A program made the position numbers and the translations under genes. From assembly GCA_021323175.1 (NCBI GenBank), contig JAJTCK010000023.1, positions 1 to 48,492 on the forward strand: DNA of 48,492 bases, in the 5' to 3' direction. The notes under the pieces are model-generated. The model was not told where the DNA came from and made no database searches. It saw only the letters and a program-made list of their open reading frames with translations. How positions within the stretch are numbered: position 1 is the first letter of the stretch; each line of letters opens with the position of its first letter. This stretch comes from Solirubrobacterales bacterium (GTDB taxonomy: Bacteria; Actinomycetota; Thermoleophilia; Solirubrobacterales; 70-9). Of this stretch, positions 42,766-48,492 are shown in pieces.

Positions 42766-43872
42766 ATGACTGGCCCCAGTGCCGGCGGCGGCGGGGTGGA
42801 TCACCTCCGCCGGTTCCGCCGCTTCGCAGATCTCACGGTTCTCGCCACCTTCGCGCTGATCGTCCTGGGCGGGATCGTTCGCGTCAGCGAGTCCGGACTG
42901 GGCTGCGGCCCGGGTGGCAGCGGGACCGAGGGCTGGCCCCTCTGCGACGGCGAGGCCGTGCCGTTCTTCCACGACACCGAGATCATGATCGAGTTCTCTC
43001 ACCGCGTGCTGGCGGCCGTCGTCACGGCGCTGATCGCGTTCCTGGTTTGGACCGCCTACCGCCACCTCCGGGAGATGCGCTGGCCGCTGCGCGCCACCGT
43101 CGTGGCGGGCGTGCTGGTGCTGATCCAGGCCGCCCTGGGCGGGCTCACCGTCGAGAAGAGCCTGGCCGAGGAGCTCGTCGCCGCCCATCTGGGACTTGCG
43201 ATGCTGTTGCTGGGGCTGTTGCTCTGGATCTGCATCCGCTCCCGGGCCGTCCTCGGCGCCGTCGACCCCTCCGTGTCGCGGCAGGCTGAGCCGGCCCCTT
43301 CCCCCGCCGCGGGCGGGGAATCTGAGCGTGCTCCCGCAGGCCTTGTCAGGGGCCTGAAGCCGTTCGTGGCCGTGGCCGCGACGCTCCTGCTGTGCGCCAT
43401 CGTCGCGGGCGGCTACGTCGCCGGGACGGAGAAGGAGGGCGTGAACGGACAGGGAGTCAACGTCGCCGGAGCCCATATGGCCTGCGGCGAGCAGTTCCCA
43501 GGCTGCCTCGACGACGGCGCCTTCCCCTACGGCGTCAGCCGCCTGACCGACATCCACCTGACCCACCGCGCCTTCGTCTATGCCGCGTCCCTCGCGATCA
43601 CCTTGATGCTCGGCGTCGCGCTCCTGCGAGGCTCGCGTTCCCGGTTGCTCTTGCTCGCCGGGGCGCTGCTTCTGGCACAGGTGCTGCTGGGCGCCTCCAA
43701 CGTCTGGCTCGAGGAGCATGCGGTGTTGATCGTCTCCCACCTGGTCGTGGCGACTCTGCTGTGGAGCACCGTGCTGCTGATCGCCTACACGCTCGCCTGG
43801 TCGCCGGCCGGCGCGACGGCGCCGGCGCGCGCCAGGCCCGCGAGCCCTTCGACCGCGGCGGCGGAGGCATAG
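42766..43872 (+). CDS. ctaA: Heme A synthase (COX15/CtaA)
   Basis: 368 residues with eight helices. The four heme-ligand histidines of CtaA are present in EFSHRVLA (with its preceding Glu), AAHLGLAM, DIHLTHRAF and IVSHLVVATLLW. An extracytoplasmic Cys pair lies in GLGCGPGGSGTEGWPLC. It oxidises the C8 methyl of heme O to the formyl of heme A. A Gly/Pro/Ala-rich loop of about 40 residues joins the two halves. Its presence shows that heme A is made for some oxidase, although the subunit I homologue beside it cannot bind heme. Confidence 0.92.
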   Translation: MTGPSAGGGGVDHLRRFRRFADLTVLATFALIVLGGIVRVSESGLGCGPGGSGTEGWPLCDGEAVPFFHDTEIMIEFSHRVLAAVVTALIAFLVWTAYRHLREMRWPLRATVVAGVLVLIQAALGGLTVEKSLAEELVAAHLGLAMLLLGLLLWICIRSRAVLGAVDPSVSRQAEPAPSPAAGGESERAPAGLVRGLKPFVAVAATLLLCAIVAGGYVAGTEKEGVNGQGVNVAGAHMACGEQFPGCLDDGAFPYGVSRLTDIHLTHRAFVYAASLAITLMLGVALLRGSRSRLLLLAGALLLAQVLLGASNVWLEEHAVLIVSHLVVATLLWSTVLLIAYTLAWSPAGATAPARARPASPSTAAAEA

Positions 43873-43874
43873 CG

Positions 43875-44804
43875 ATGGAGGCGAAGACCGGCACGATCAG
43901 CGGGATCGCCTCCGCGCGGCGCGGCGCGGCCTCGCGCGGGTCGCTCGCGGTGGTGCGCGACTACCTCGCGCTGACCAAGCCGCGCGTCGTGTCACTGCTC
44001 CTGTGGACGACGGTCGCGTCGATGTTCGTCGCCGATCCCTCGGGACCGGCCCTCTCGACGATCCTGTGGACGGTGCTCGGCGGCTACCTGGCCGCCGGCG
44101 GAGCGGGCGCCATCAACCACTACCTGGAGCGCGAGGCCGACGCCCGCATGGCGCGCACGAGCGGCCGTCCCCTGGCCAGCGGCAGGATCGAGCCCTGGCG
44201 CGGGCTGGCGTTCGGGATCGCGCTGGGCGCGATCGCGACGGCGCAGCTCGGGCTGACGGTGAACACCCTCGCCGCCGTGCTCGCCGCGACGGGCCTGCTC
44301 GGGTACATCTTCCTCTACACGCTTTGGCTGAAGCCACGGACCCCGCTCAACATCGTGCTGGGCGGCGCCGCCGGCGCCGTGCCGCCGCTGGTCGGTTGGG
44401 CTGCCGCGACGGGGGAGCTCTCGGCACAGGCGCTGTGGCTGTTCGCGATCGTGTTCTTCTGGACGCCGCCGCACTTCTGGGCGCTGTCGCTGCTTGTCGC
44501 GGACGACTACGCGCGAACCGGTGTGCCCATGCTGCCGGTCGTCCGCGGCGAGGGCGAGACCCGGCGCCAGATCCTCTCCTACTCGGTCCTGCTGGTCGCC
44601 ATCACCTTGGGCCCGGTCCTGACTGGGCTCTTCGGCGCTGCCTACCTCGCGGCCGCGCTCGTGCTGGGGGTCGGGTTCATCCTCCTCGCCCACCGGCTCT
44701 CGGCCCAAGCCTCGCGCGAGGCCGCACGCCGCCTGTACCTCAGCTCCCTGGCCTATCTGGCGCTGCTGTTCGTGGCGATGGCCGTGGACCGCGTCACCGG
44801 CTAG
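43875..44804 (+). CDS. ctaB: Protoheme IX farnesyltransferase (heme O synthase, CtaB)
   Basis: 309 residues of the UbiA family with nine or so helices. The first prenyl-diphosphate motif is NHYLEREADARMARTSGRPL, with Glu at the first Asp position; the later region has YARTGVPMLPVVRGEGETRR. LALTKPRVVSLLL opens the family domain and FWTPPHFWALSL is typical. It adds the farnesyl group to heme b to form heme O, the substrate of CtaA. ATG at 43875 follows the ctaA stop by two bases; the frame upstream is antisense-free but not family-like. Confidence 0.93.
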   Translation: MEAKTGTISGIASARRGAASRGSLAVVRDYLALTKPRVVSLLLWTTVASMFVADPSGPALSTILWTVLGGYLAAGGAGAINHYLEREADARMARTSGRPLASGRIEPWRGLAFGIALGAIATAQLGLTVNTLAAVLAATGLLGYIFLYTLWLKPRTPLNIVLGGAAGAVPPLVGWAAATGELSAQALWLFAIVFFWTPPHFWALSLLVADDYARTGVPMLPVVRGEGETRRQILSYSVLLVAITLGPVLTGLFGAAYLAAALVLGVGFILLAHRLSAQASREAARRLYLSSLAYLALLFVAMAVDRVTG

Positions 44805-44852
44805 CGCGGCCCCTGAGGCACGCCCAGAACCGGGTCGGCTAGGCTTCCCGCC

Positions 44853-44963
44853 GTGGATCGCGAGCGCGCCAGGGCCAACATCGGCAGCGGGCTGCTGTAC
44901 GCGACCCTCGCGCTGTTCGTGTTCGGGTTCGCCTTCTACGTCACGATCCTGTACCTCGGATGA
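44853..44963 (+). CDS. 36-residue membrane protein
   Basis: GTG start, 36 residues: charged N-terminus VDRERARANIGSG, then one helix (LLYATLALFVFGFAFYV) and a short end. The stop overlaps the ATG of the next gene as ATGA, which strongly supports translation. In the oxidase-like operon it may be a small accessory subunit or assembly protein. It is too short to assign to a family with confidence. Confidence 0.7.
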   Translation: MDRERARANIGSGLLYATLALFVFGFAFYVTILYLG

Positions 44964-45211
44964 CCCAGCCGCCCAGGGCAACCGAGCAGATCTATCTGAG
45001 CTCGCCTTCCGCGATGCCTGCCCTGCTTGCGGTCGGCCTCGCCGGAGTGATCATCGGGCTTTTCTCGTGGTGGCCGTACTCAGCGATCGGCGGGGCCTTG
45101 GCCCTGATCGCACTCGCCGGCTGGCTGCGCGCAAACCGCCGCGAGATCGCGGCGATGCCGAACACCCAGCGCACCGAGACAGGGCCCATTCCGCTCTCGG
45201 GCCGCGAATAG
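44960..45211 (+). CDS. Small two-helix membrane protein of the oxidase-like operon
   Basis: 83 residues. The N-terminus is EQIYLSSPSAMPALLAV, helix 1 is about 19-36 (with GLFSWWPYS following), helix 2 about 41-58, then a basic Arg-rich end and a polar tail. Coupled to the 36-residue gene by ATGA. Size and two-helix form recall subunit IV-type small proteins of actinobacterial oxidases, but no direct family match is claimed. Last plus-strand gene of the operon. Confidence 0.7.
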   Translation: MTQPPRATEQIYLSSPSAMPALLAVGLAGVIIGLFSWWPYSAIGGALALIALAGWLRANRREIAAMPNTQRTETGPIPLSGRE

Positions 45212-45245
45212 GCGGCGGGCCCAGCCCGCCCTGGCCCCTCCTCCG

Positions 45246-45647
45246 CTAGGGCGGGGACATCGAGCTCGTCGCGCCCTCGCTCGTCCAGCAGCGGACGATG
45301 TCGCGCATCGAGAGCACGCCCACCAGCTCGCCCCGGTCGACGACGACGAGGTGGCGGATGCCGAGCTTCACCATCTCCTCGGCGGCGCGCTCGAGGCTCC
45401 AGTCGGGCGGCGCCGAGATCACGCTCTCGCTCATGTGCGCCTCGACCAGCTCCTCGTCGGGATCGTCGCCCCTGCCGATCGAGTTGAGCACGTCCCGCTC
45501 GGTGATGATCCGAGGGGCCGGCGAATGCTCGTCGAAGACCAGGGCCGCACCCGTCCCCTTCTCGGTCATCTTTGCCGCGGCGTCGCGAACGGTGTGGCCG
45601 GGACCGAGCGCCAGGATGATGCTCGACATGCCCTCGCGAACCTGCAT
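45246..45647 (-). CDS. CBS-domain pair protein
   Basis: 133 residues from an ATG with AGGAGG five bases upstream. Two CBS motifs: the first ends APRIITERDVLNSIG, the second ends LVGVLSMRDIVRCW. Stand-alone CBS pairs bind adenosine nucleotides (AMP, ATP, SAM) and sense energy state. It lies convergent to the oxidase-like operon and divergent from the diheme cytochrome gene. A regulatory link is possible but not shown. Confidence 0.9.
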   Translation of the reverse strand: MQVREGMSSIILALGPGHTVRDAAAKMTEKGTGAALVFDEHSPAPRIITERDVLNSIGRGDDPDEELVEAHMSESVISAPPDWSLERAAEEMVKLGIRHLVVVDRGELVGVLSMRDIVRCWTSEGATSSMSPP

Positions 45648-45784
45648 CAGCCCTCCTCGCTCGTAGGCGGCGCGGCCGCCGCTAGTGCCGTTCGGCTCAA
45701 GCTTATCCGACGCCTCTGCTGGCCTCCAGCTGCCCAGGGGCAGGCGCTGGCCCGGGTGGGCCGACATATAGGATCCCGGTCCCG

Positions 45785-46501
45785 ATGCGGGCTCTCGGAA
45801 GGAAGAAGGCGGGACTGGTTCTGGGCGCGGCGGCGTGCGTCGCCGCCCTGGGCGTACTTACGGGCTGCGACCTCCAGGAGGACGCCGACCTTGAGCGCGG
45901 CGAGCAGCTCTTCACCCAGAAGTGCGGAAGCTGCCACGTCCTCACCGCGGCGGGCACGAACGCCAACATCGGTCCCAACCTCGACTATGCCTTCCAGGAA
46001 GCGCGCGCCGCCGGCATGGACCAGGACACGGTCGAGGGCGTGGTGCAGCAGCAGATCGATAACCCGCGCCCCGCGGCACCCGAGGACACCGACGTCTACA
46101 TGCCGCCCGACCTGGTCGAGGGCGAGGACGCCGAGGCCGTCGCCGCTTACGTGGCGAGCGTCGCGGGCGTTCCGGGCATCGAGGCGCCCCGGTTCGTCGC
46201 CGCGGAGTTCTTCGCGACGAACTGCGGCGGCTGCCACGCACTGGAGGCCGCCGGCACCACCGGCGCAATCGGCCCCAGCCTGGACGAAGTCCTCCCCGGT
46301 CAGAGCGCCGCTCAGATCTCCCGGTCGATCGTGGACCCGGAGGCCCAGATCAGCCCGGGCTTCCCTCAAGGAGTCATGCCGAACAACTACGAGCAGGTCC
46401 TGACGCCTCCGCAGCTCCGCCAGCTCGTTCAATACCTGCAGCAGTCCGCGGGCGGCGGTGGAGGTGGCGGTGCGGGAGCAGCCGGGGGCGGCGACGGTTA
46501 G
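45785..46501 (+). CDS. Diheme cytochrome c lipoprotein
   Basis: 238 residues. The lipobox LTGC puts the lipidated Cys at 28 after a typical signal peptide. Two cytochrome c domains follow: CGSCH (C47, C50, H51) with Met106 in VYMPPDL, and CGGCH (C147, C150, H151) with Met198 in GVMPNNY. The C-terminus is Gly/Ala-rich. Anchored on the outer face of the membrane, it could carry electrons between a quinol-oxidising complex and an oxidase. The divergent CBS gene and the adjacent oxidase-like operon make a functional link possible, though that complex has no CuA to receive electrons. Its stop overlaps the convergent gene by four bases. Confidence 0.92.
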   Translation: MRALGRKKAGLVLGAAACVAALGVLTGCDLQEDADLERGEQLFTQKCGSCHVLTAAGTNANIGPNLDYAFQEARAAGMDQDTVEGVVQQQIDNPRPAAPEDTDVYMPPDLVEGEDAEAVAAYVASVAGVPGIEAPRFVAAEFFATNCGGCHALEAAGTTGAIGPSLDEVLPGQSAAQISRSIVDPEAQISPGFPQGVMPNNYEQVLTPPQLRQLVQYLQQSAGGGGGGGAGAAGGGDG

Positions 46502-46824
46502 TAGCTGGGCGTCGTGGACCGCGCCCTGGCGCGCTCGAGCAACTCCGAGAGCTCCGCGTCGCTGATCCGCCGCAGGTCCGGGTCGTCCGCCTTGGCCGCG
46601 CAGCTCTCGCACCGAAGCTCTCCGTCGACCACGTAGAGGATCTCGGCCGCGACCAGCCAGCCGCCGCAGCGCGCGCACGACGCCCGCAGAATCAGAGCGC
46701 CATCGTCGCGCCTTACGCGCGCAAAACGCTCGCTCTCGCGGGAGAAGATCAGCCACAAGAGCGAGCCGGGTCCGCCCAGAAGCAGGACGCCCGGGATGAC
46801 CACCTGTTCAAGCGCGTCCGCCAT
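46498..46824 (-). CDS. Membrane protein with cytosolic zinc ribbon
   Basis: 108 residues. One N-terminal helix (VVIPGVLLLGGPGSLLWLIF) is followed by a short basic region and a zinc site made of CARC and CESC (four cysteines, about 25 residues apart), then an acidic/basic helical end (ISDAELSELLERARAR). No known function. It is a single gene convergent to the diheme cytochrome c gene, with stops overlapping in TTAG. Confidence 0.7.
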   Translation of the reverse strand: MADALEQVVIPGVLLLGGPGSLLWLIFSRESERFARVRRDDGALILRASCARCGGWLVAAEILYVVDGELRCESCAAKADDPDLRRISDAELSELLERARARSTTPSY

Positions 46825-46897
46825 TCCGTCTCCTGGCCCCCGATGGTACGCCTCTTCCGAGCTTGGCTTACCGGTTCACGGCAGAACTGGAGAAGCC

Positions 46898-47026
46898 CTA
46901 GAACAATCTGATCAGCAGGTTCAGCAAGATGGTGAGCGCGATCGAGAGGACGATCGACCAGAGCAGGCAGCCAGGCATGAAGCGCAGCTGCGTTCGTTGC
47001 CCGGATCGCTTCCAGATTGCGAACAT
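46898..47026 (-). CDS. 42-residue membrane protein
   Basis: ATG, 42 residues: a basic N-terminus (FAIWKRSGQRTQLRF), then MPGCLLWSIVLSIALTILLNLLIRLF, a single strongly hydrophobic helix. The internal ATG at 46978 would give only the 26-residue helix. I remember very similar short proteins in Solirubrobacterales-type genomes, but cannot name a family. No strong Shine-Dalgarno is seen at either start. Confidence 0.55.
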   Translation of the reverse strand: MFAIWKRSGQRTQLRFMPGCLLWSIVLSIALTILLNLLIRLF

Positions 47027-47219
47027 CACCTACCGCCTGCTCTCGCTTTCGTCTTTCCCGAGCCGAGATACCCGGCCGAGGCCCGAACGGTTGGCAAGGA
47101 TTGATTGCTTCGCGCCTGGCGAAGCGGTGCTGTCCCGCTTCCTTTGCCGAGTCTCAATACCCATCGAGAGTCCGCCCAAACACACGTTCGGCCGGCGAAG
47201 CACAAAGCCTCACACCGAG

Positions 47220-47384
47220 CTAGCGGGGCTCGGAGCCCTCGCGCCTCCACGTCCGCAGGAGGCCCCACGCGCGCCAGGCGCCGTAGGCGAGCAGGACCAG
47301 GCCCACGAGCGCGCCCGCGAGGCCGCTCACGAAGACGGCGACGGCGACCACCAGCGCGCCGGCGACAACGAACATCATCAGCAC
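47220..47384 (-). CDS. Small two-helix membrane protein
   Basis: About 54 residues from GTG (or two ATG codons just after). It has two hydrophobic helices (FVVAGALVVAVAVFVSG and ALVGLVLLAYGAW) and an Arg-rich C-terminus. The coding pattern extends upstream in frame as RNPFRSEADAF, with no ATG, GTG or TTG, until the TAG at 47457. The true start may be non-canonical or the 5' part lost. Function unknown. Confidence 0.5.
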   Translation of the reverse strand: MLMMFVVAGALVVAVAVFVSGLAGALVGLVLLAYGAWRAWGLLRTWRREGSEPR

Positions 47385-47456
47385 GCGAAAGGCGTCCGCC
47401 TCGCTGCGGAAGGGATTGCGCGGGGGCGGTGAGGCGGAGGGCGTGGCTGAGGGCGG

Positions 47457-47510
47457 CTAGAGGATGTAGACGGTCGTGAATACGATGATCCAGATTGTCT
47501 CACGCCACAC
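47457..47510 (-). CDS. Possible 17-residue hydrophobic peptide
   Basis: GTG followed by WRETIWIIVFTTVYIL and TAG. The sequence is a short membrane helix with a charged N-terminal cap, unlike random translation of GC-rich DNA. It is in the same frame as the two-helix protein that follows. Support is weak: length is minimal, no ribosome site is clear, and it may be debris from the NTF2-like remnant. Confidence 0.25.
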   Translation of the reverse strand: MWRETIWIIVFTTVYIL

Positions 47511-47521
47511 GGAACCGCCTC

Positions 47522-47711
47522 TCAGACACGAATCGCGAAGGCATCCGGTTCCACCCATGGGCGCCATGCGGGGATTCTTTTCACCGGCGATTGGGCACCG
47601 ACGCAGACGAACTCGAAGTCGGGATGGACAATCAGCATCACCGCGTCGAAGTCGCCGCGATTGAACACCTGGTAGGCCGACCGCAACGTTTCCACGTTCT
47701 CTTCCGGACAT
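47522..47711 (-). pseudogene. Frameshifted, truncated NTF2-like (SnoaL-type) gene
   Basis: ATGTCC is followed by one extra base. The next frame reads EENVETLRSAYQVFNRGDFDAV and HPDFEFVCVGAQSP, the N-terminal half of an NTF2-like protein resembling the intact gene upstream (SEQNVEVVRKAI). It stops after EPDAFAIRV, about half the family length. The 190 bases are one more than a multiple of three. Probably a decayed tandem paralogue; the two genes are only four bases apart. Confidence 0.6.
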
Positions 47712-47714
47712 CGC

Positions 47715-48107
47715 CTACTCGGAGAGGCCGGCGGCTTCGAGGGCCTCCGCCATCTCGTTGAACTCATCCACACGCGAGACCTTGCCCTCGCGCAACGTAT
47801 AGACCTCGTAGAGGCGGGTATCGACCTGGACCCCGCTGGCCCGGCCTCGCCCCTGGTGGTGCGCGACCAGGACGACTTGATCCCCAGCGTCGATGATTTC
47901 CTCGATCGTCACCTTGAGCTCGTCGAAGGCGCTCGCCCACCGCTCGAAGTCGGCTCGCATCGCATCCAGGCCGGACGACGCTGCCTCGTCCACTGGATTC
48001 ATCACGACATGGGGATCAAAGAGCTCCTCCGCTTTGGCGCGGTCGCCGACGCCGTAGTACTCGTAGGCGATCGCCTTGCGTACGACCTCGACGTTCTGCT
48101 CCGACAT
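47715..48107 (-). CDS. NTF2-like (SnoaL-type) protein
   Basis: 130 residues from ATG (MSEQNVEVVRKAI), chosen because the family N-terminus begins there. A cone-shaped alpha+beta fold is suggested by ELFDPHVVMNPVD, FERWASAFDELKVTIEEIIDAGDQVVLVAHHQGRG and RLYEVYTLREGKVSRVDEF. Members are small hydrolases, isomerases or ligand-binding proteins; no catalytic set can be assigned here. It is followed directly by a degenerate copy. Confidence 0.85.
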   Translation of the reverse strand: MSEQNVEVVRKAIAYEYYGVGDRAKAEELFDPHVVMNPVDEAASSGLDAMRADFERWASAFDELKVTIEEIIDAGDQVVLVAHHQGRGRASGVQVDTRLYEVYTLREGKVSRVDEFNEMAEALEAAGLSE

Positions 48108-48492
48108 CGCCACGCAGTATCTCGTGTCGGTGGGGAGGGTACGGATCGAGAACCGCCCGCTCGCAGGACCGCCGATTGACTCTCCGCGAGAAAAAGCGGG
48201 GTTTTCTAGCGAGACCACGAGTTCCGCCCGCCCCCCCTTGGCAGAGAAGCTGAGTGCCAGCCTTCGAATCCCGGTACATCGCACCGATCAGCCTGGCCCG
48301 CTTCGAGGAGAACGCCCTGAAAGACAAACACTTCGCTGGTCAGGCTCGATGACTCACGCCCATTTCGGCACCGAGCAAAACGGCGGCGGCGATCAGGATC
48401 GCCGCGGGCTAACGGCGGTGAAGAAGAAGGGCGAACCTGAGATCCCGCTCGTCGCCGGAAACGACCGAACTCCTTCATCCACTTCGCGGACT
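48108..48492. other. Right-end stretch without a convincing gene
   Basis: 385 bases. Frames here are short, Arg/Ser/Gly-rich and lack family motifs on both strands. A weak hairpin (CCGC/GCGG, 48184-48199) followed by TTTT is too short to call a terminator. The segment may hold the promoter of the NTF2-like gene and the edge of a gene outside the window. Confidence 0.5.

Noticed and set aside
41272-43740. An 822-codon open frame on the minus strand
   Set aside because: It is antisense to the subunit I homologue and ctaA, which have clear helices and motifs; its composition is that of an antisense shadow.
48184-48207. Hairpin CCGC/GCGG followed by GGTTTTCT
   Set aside because: A four-pair stem with an eight-base loop is too weak for an intrinsic terminator.
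48250-48290. T-arm-like TTCGAA on the minus strand
   Set aside because: The flanking bases do not form a T stem, anticodon arm or acceptor stem, so it is not a tRNA.
1-48492. Mobile elements, CRISPR arrays, prophage
   Set aside because: No transposase or integrase motif, spaced direct repeats or phage structural genes were seen on either strand.

Overview
The window is a high-GC (about 70%), densely coding bacterial chromosome segment. Gene content and style suggest an actinobacterium, probably of the Thermoleophilia/Solirubrobacterales type; this is inferred from remembered protein families, not from a marker-gene tree. Starts are often GTG or TTG, and many neighbours overlap by GTGA, ATGA or TGATG. 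There is one tRNA (Pro, UGG). I see no insertion sequence, phage or CRISPR array.

Layout. 1-1914 (minus): an operon of three zinc-ribbon proteins, the last running off the left edge. 1999-3473: acetolactate decarboxylase, a GNAT acetyltransferase and tRNA-Pro. 3563-9189 (plus): DUF1015 protein, PduO-type cobalamin adenosyltransferase, OsmC, SDR, NUDIX CoA-pyrophosphatase-like enzyme, a dihydrofolate-reductase-like gene remnant, and a DrrAB-type ABC exporter. 9186-11756 (minus): alpha/beta hydrolase, tandem rhodanese, two small genes. 11843-17885: class IV aminotransferase, acyl-CoA dehydrogenase, enoyl-CoA hydratase and 3-hydroxyacyl-CoA dehydrogenase, which together give three consecutive beta-oxidation chemistries, with an SDR, a DUF1360 protein and a cupin between them. 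17888-23144 (minus): EamA transporter, MoxR ATPase, DUF58 protein (frameshifted in this sequence) and a TgpA-like transglutaminase. 23181-29207: penicillin-acylase-family enzyme, a 50-residue basic protein, thioredoxin reductase, a flippase-like membrane protein and a PAP2-like phosphatase. 29290-34847: an epimerase, then a two-gene unit of a benzoylformate-decarboxylase-like enzyme and a fused FAD/Fe-S 2-hydroxyacid dehydrogenase. 34951-38139: polysaccharide deacetylase, small zinc ribbon, membrane-anchored glycosidase-like protein and a GNAT remnant.

The most unusual part is 38257-46501. A minus-strand gene fuses two SCP2-like lipid-binding domains to an R2lox-type diiron oxidase with all metal ligands and both residues of the Val-Tyr crosslink in place. 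Divergent from it is a cytochrome-oxidase-like operon. Its subunit II homologue has lost the CuA ligands. Its subunit I homologue keeps the fold signatures but has lost all six heme/CuB histidines, the active-site Tyr and the key proton-path residues. Intact heme A synthase (ctaA), heme O synthase (ctaB) and two very small membrane proteins follow. A CBS-domain gene and a diheme cytochrome c lipoprotein lie next door. The histidine-free oxidase-like complex and the SCP2-R2lox fusion are the best candidates for undescribed biology.

The right end (46498-48492) holds small membrane proteins, an NTF2-like gene, a frameshifted copy of such a gene, and a terminal stretch without a convincing gene.
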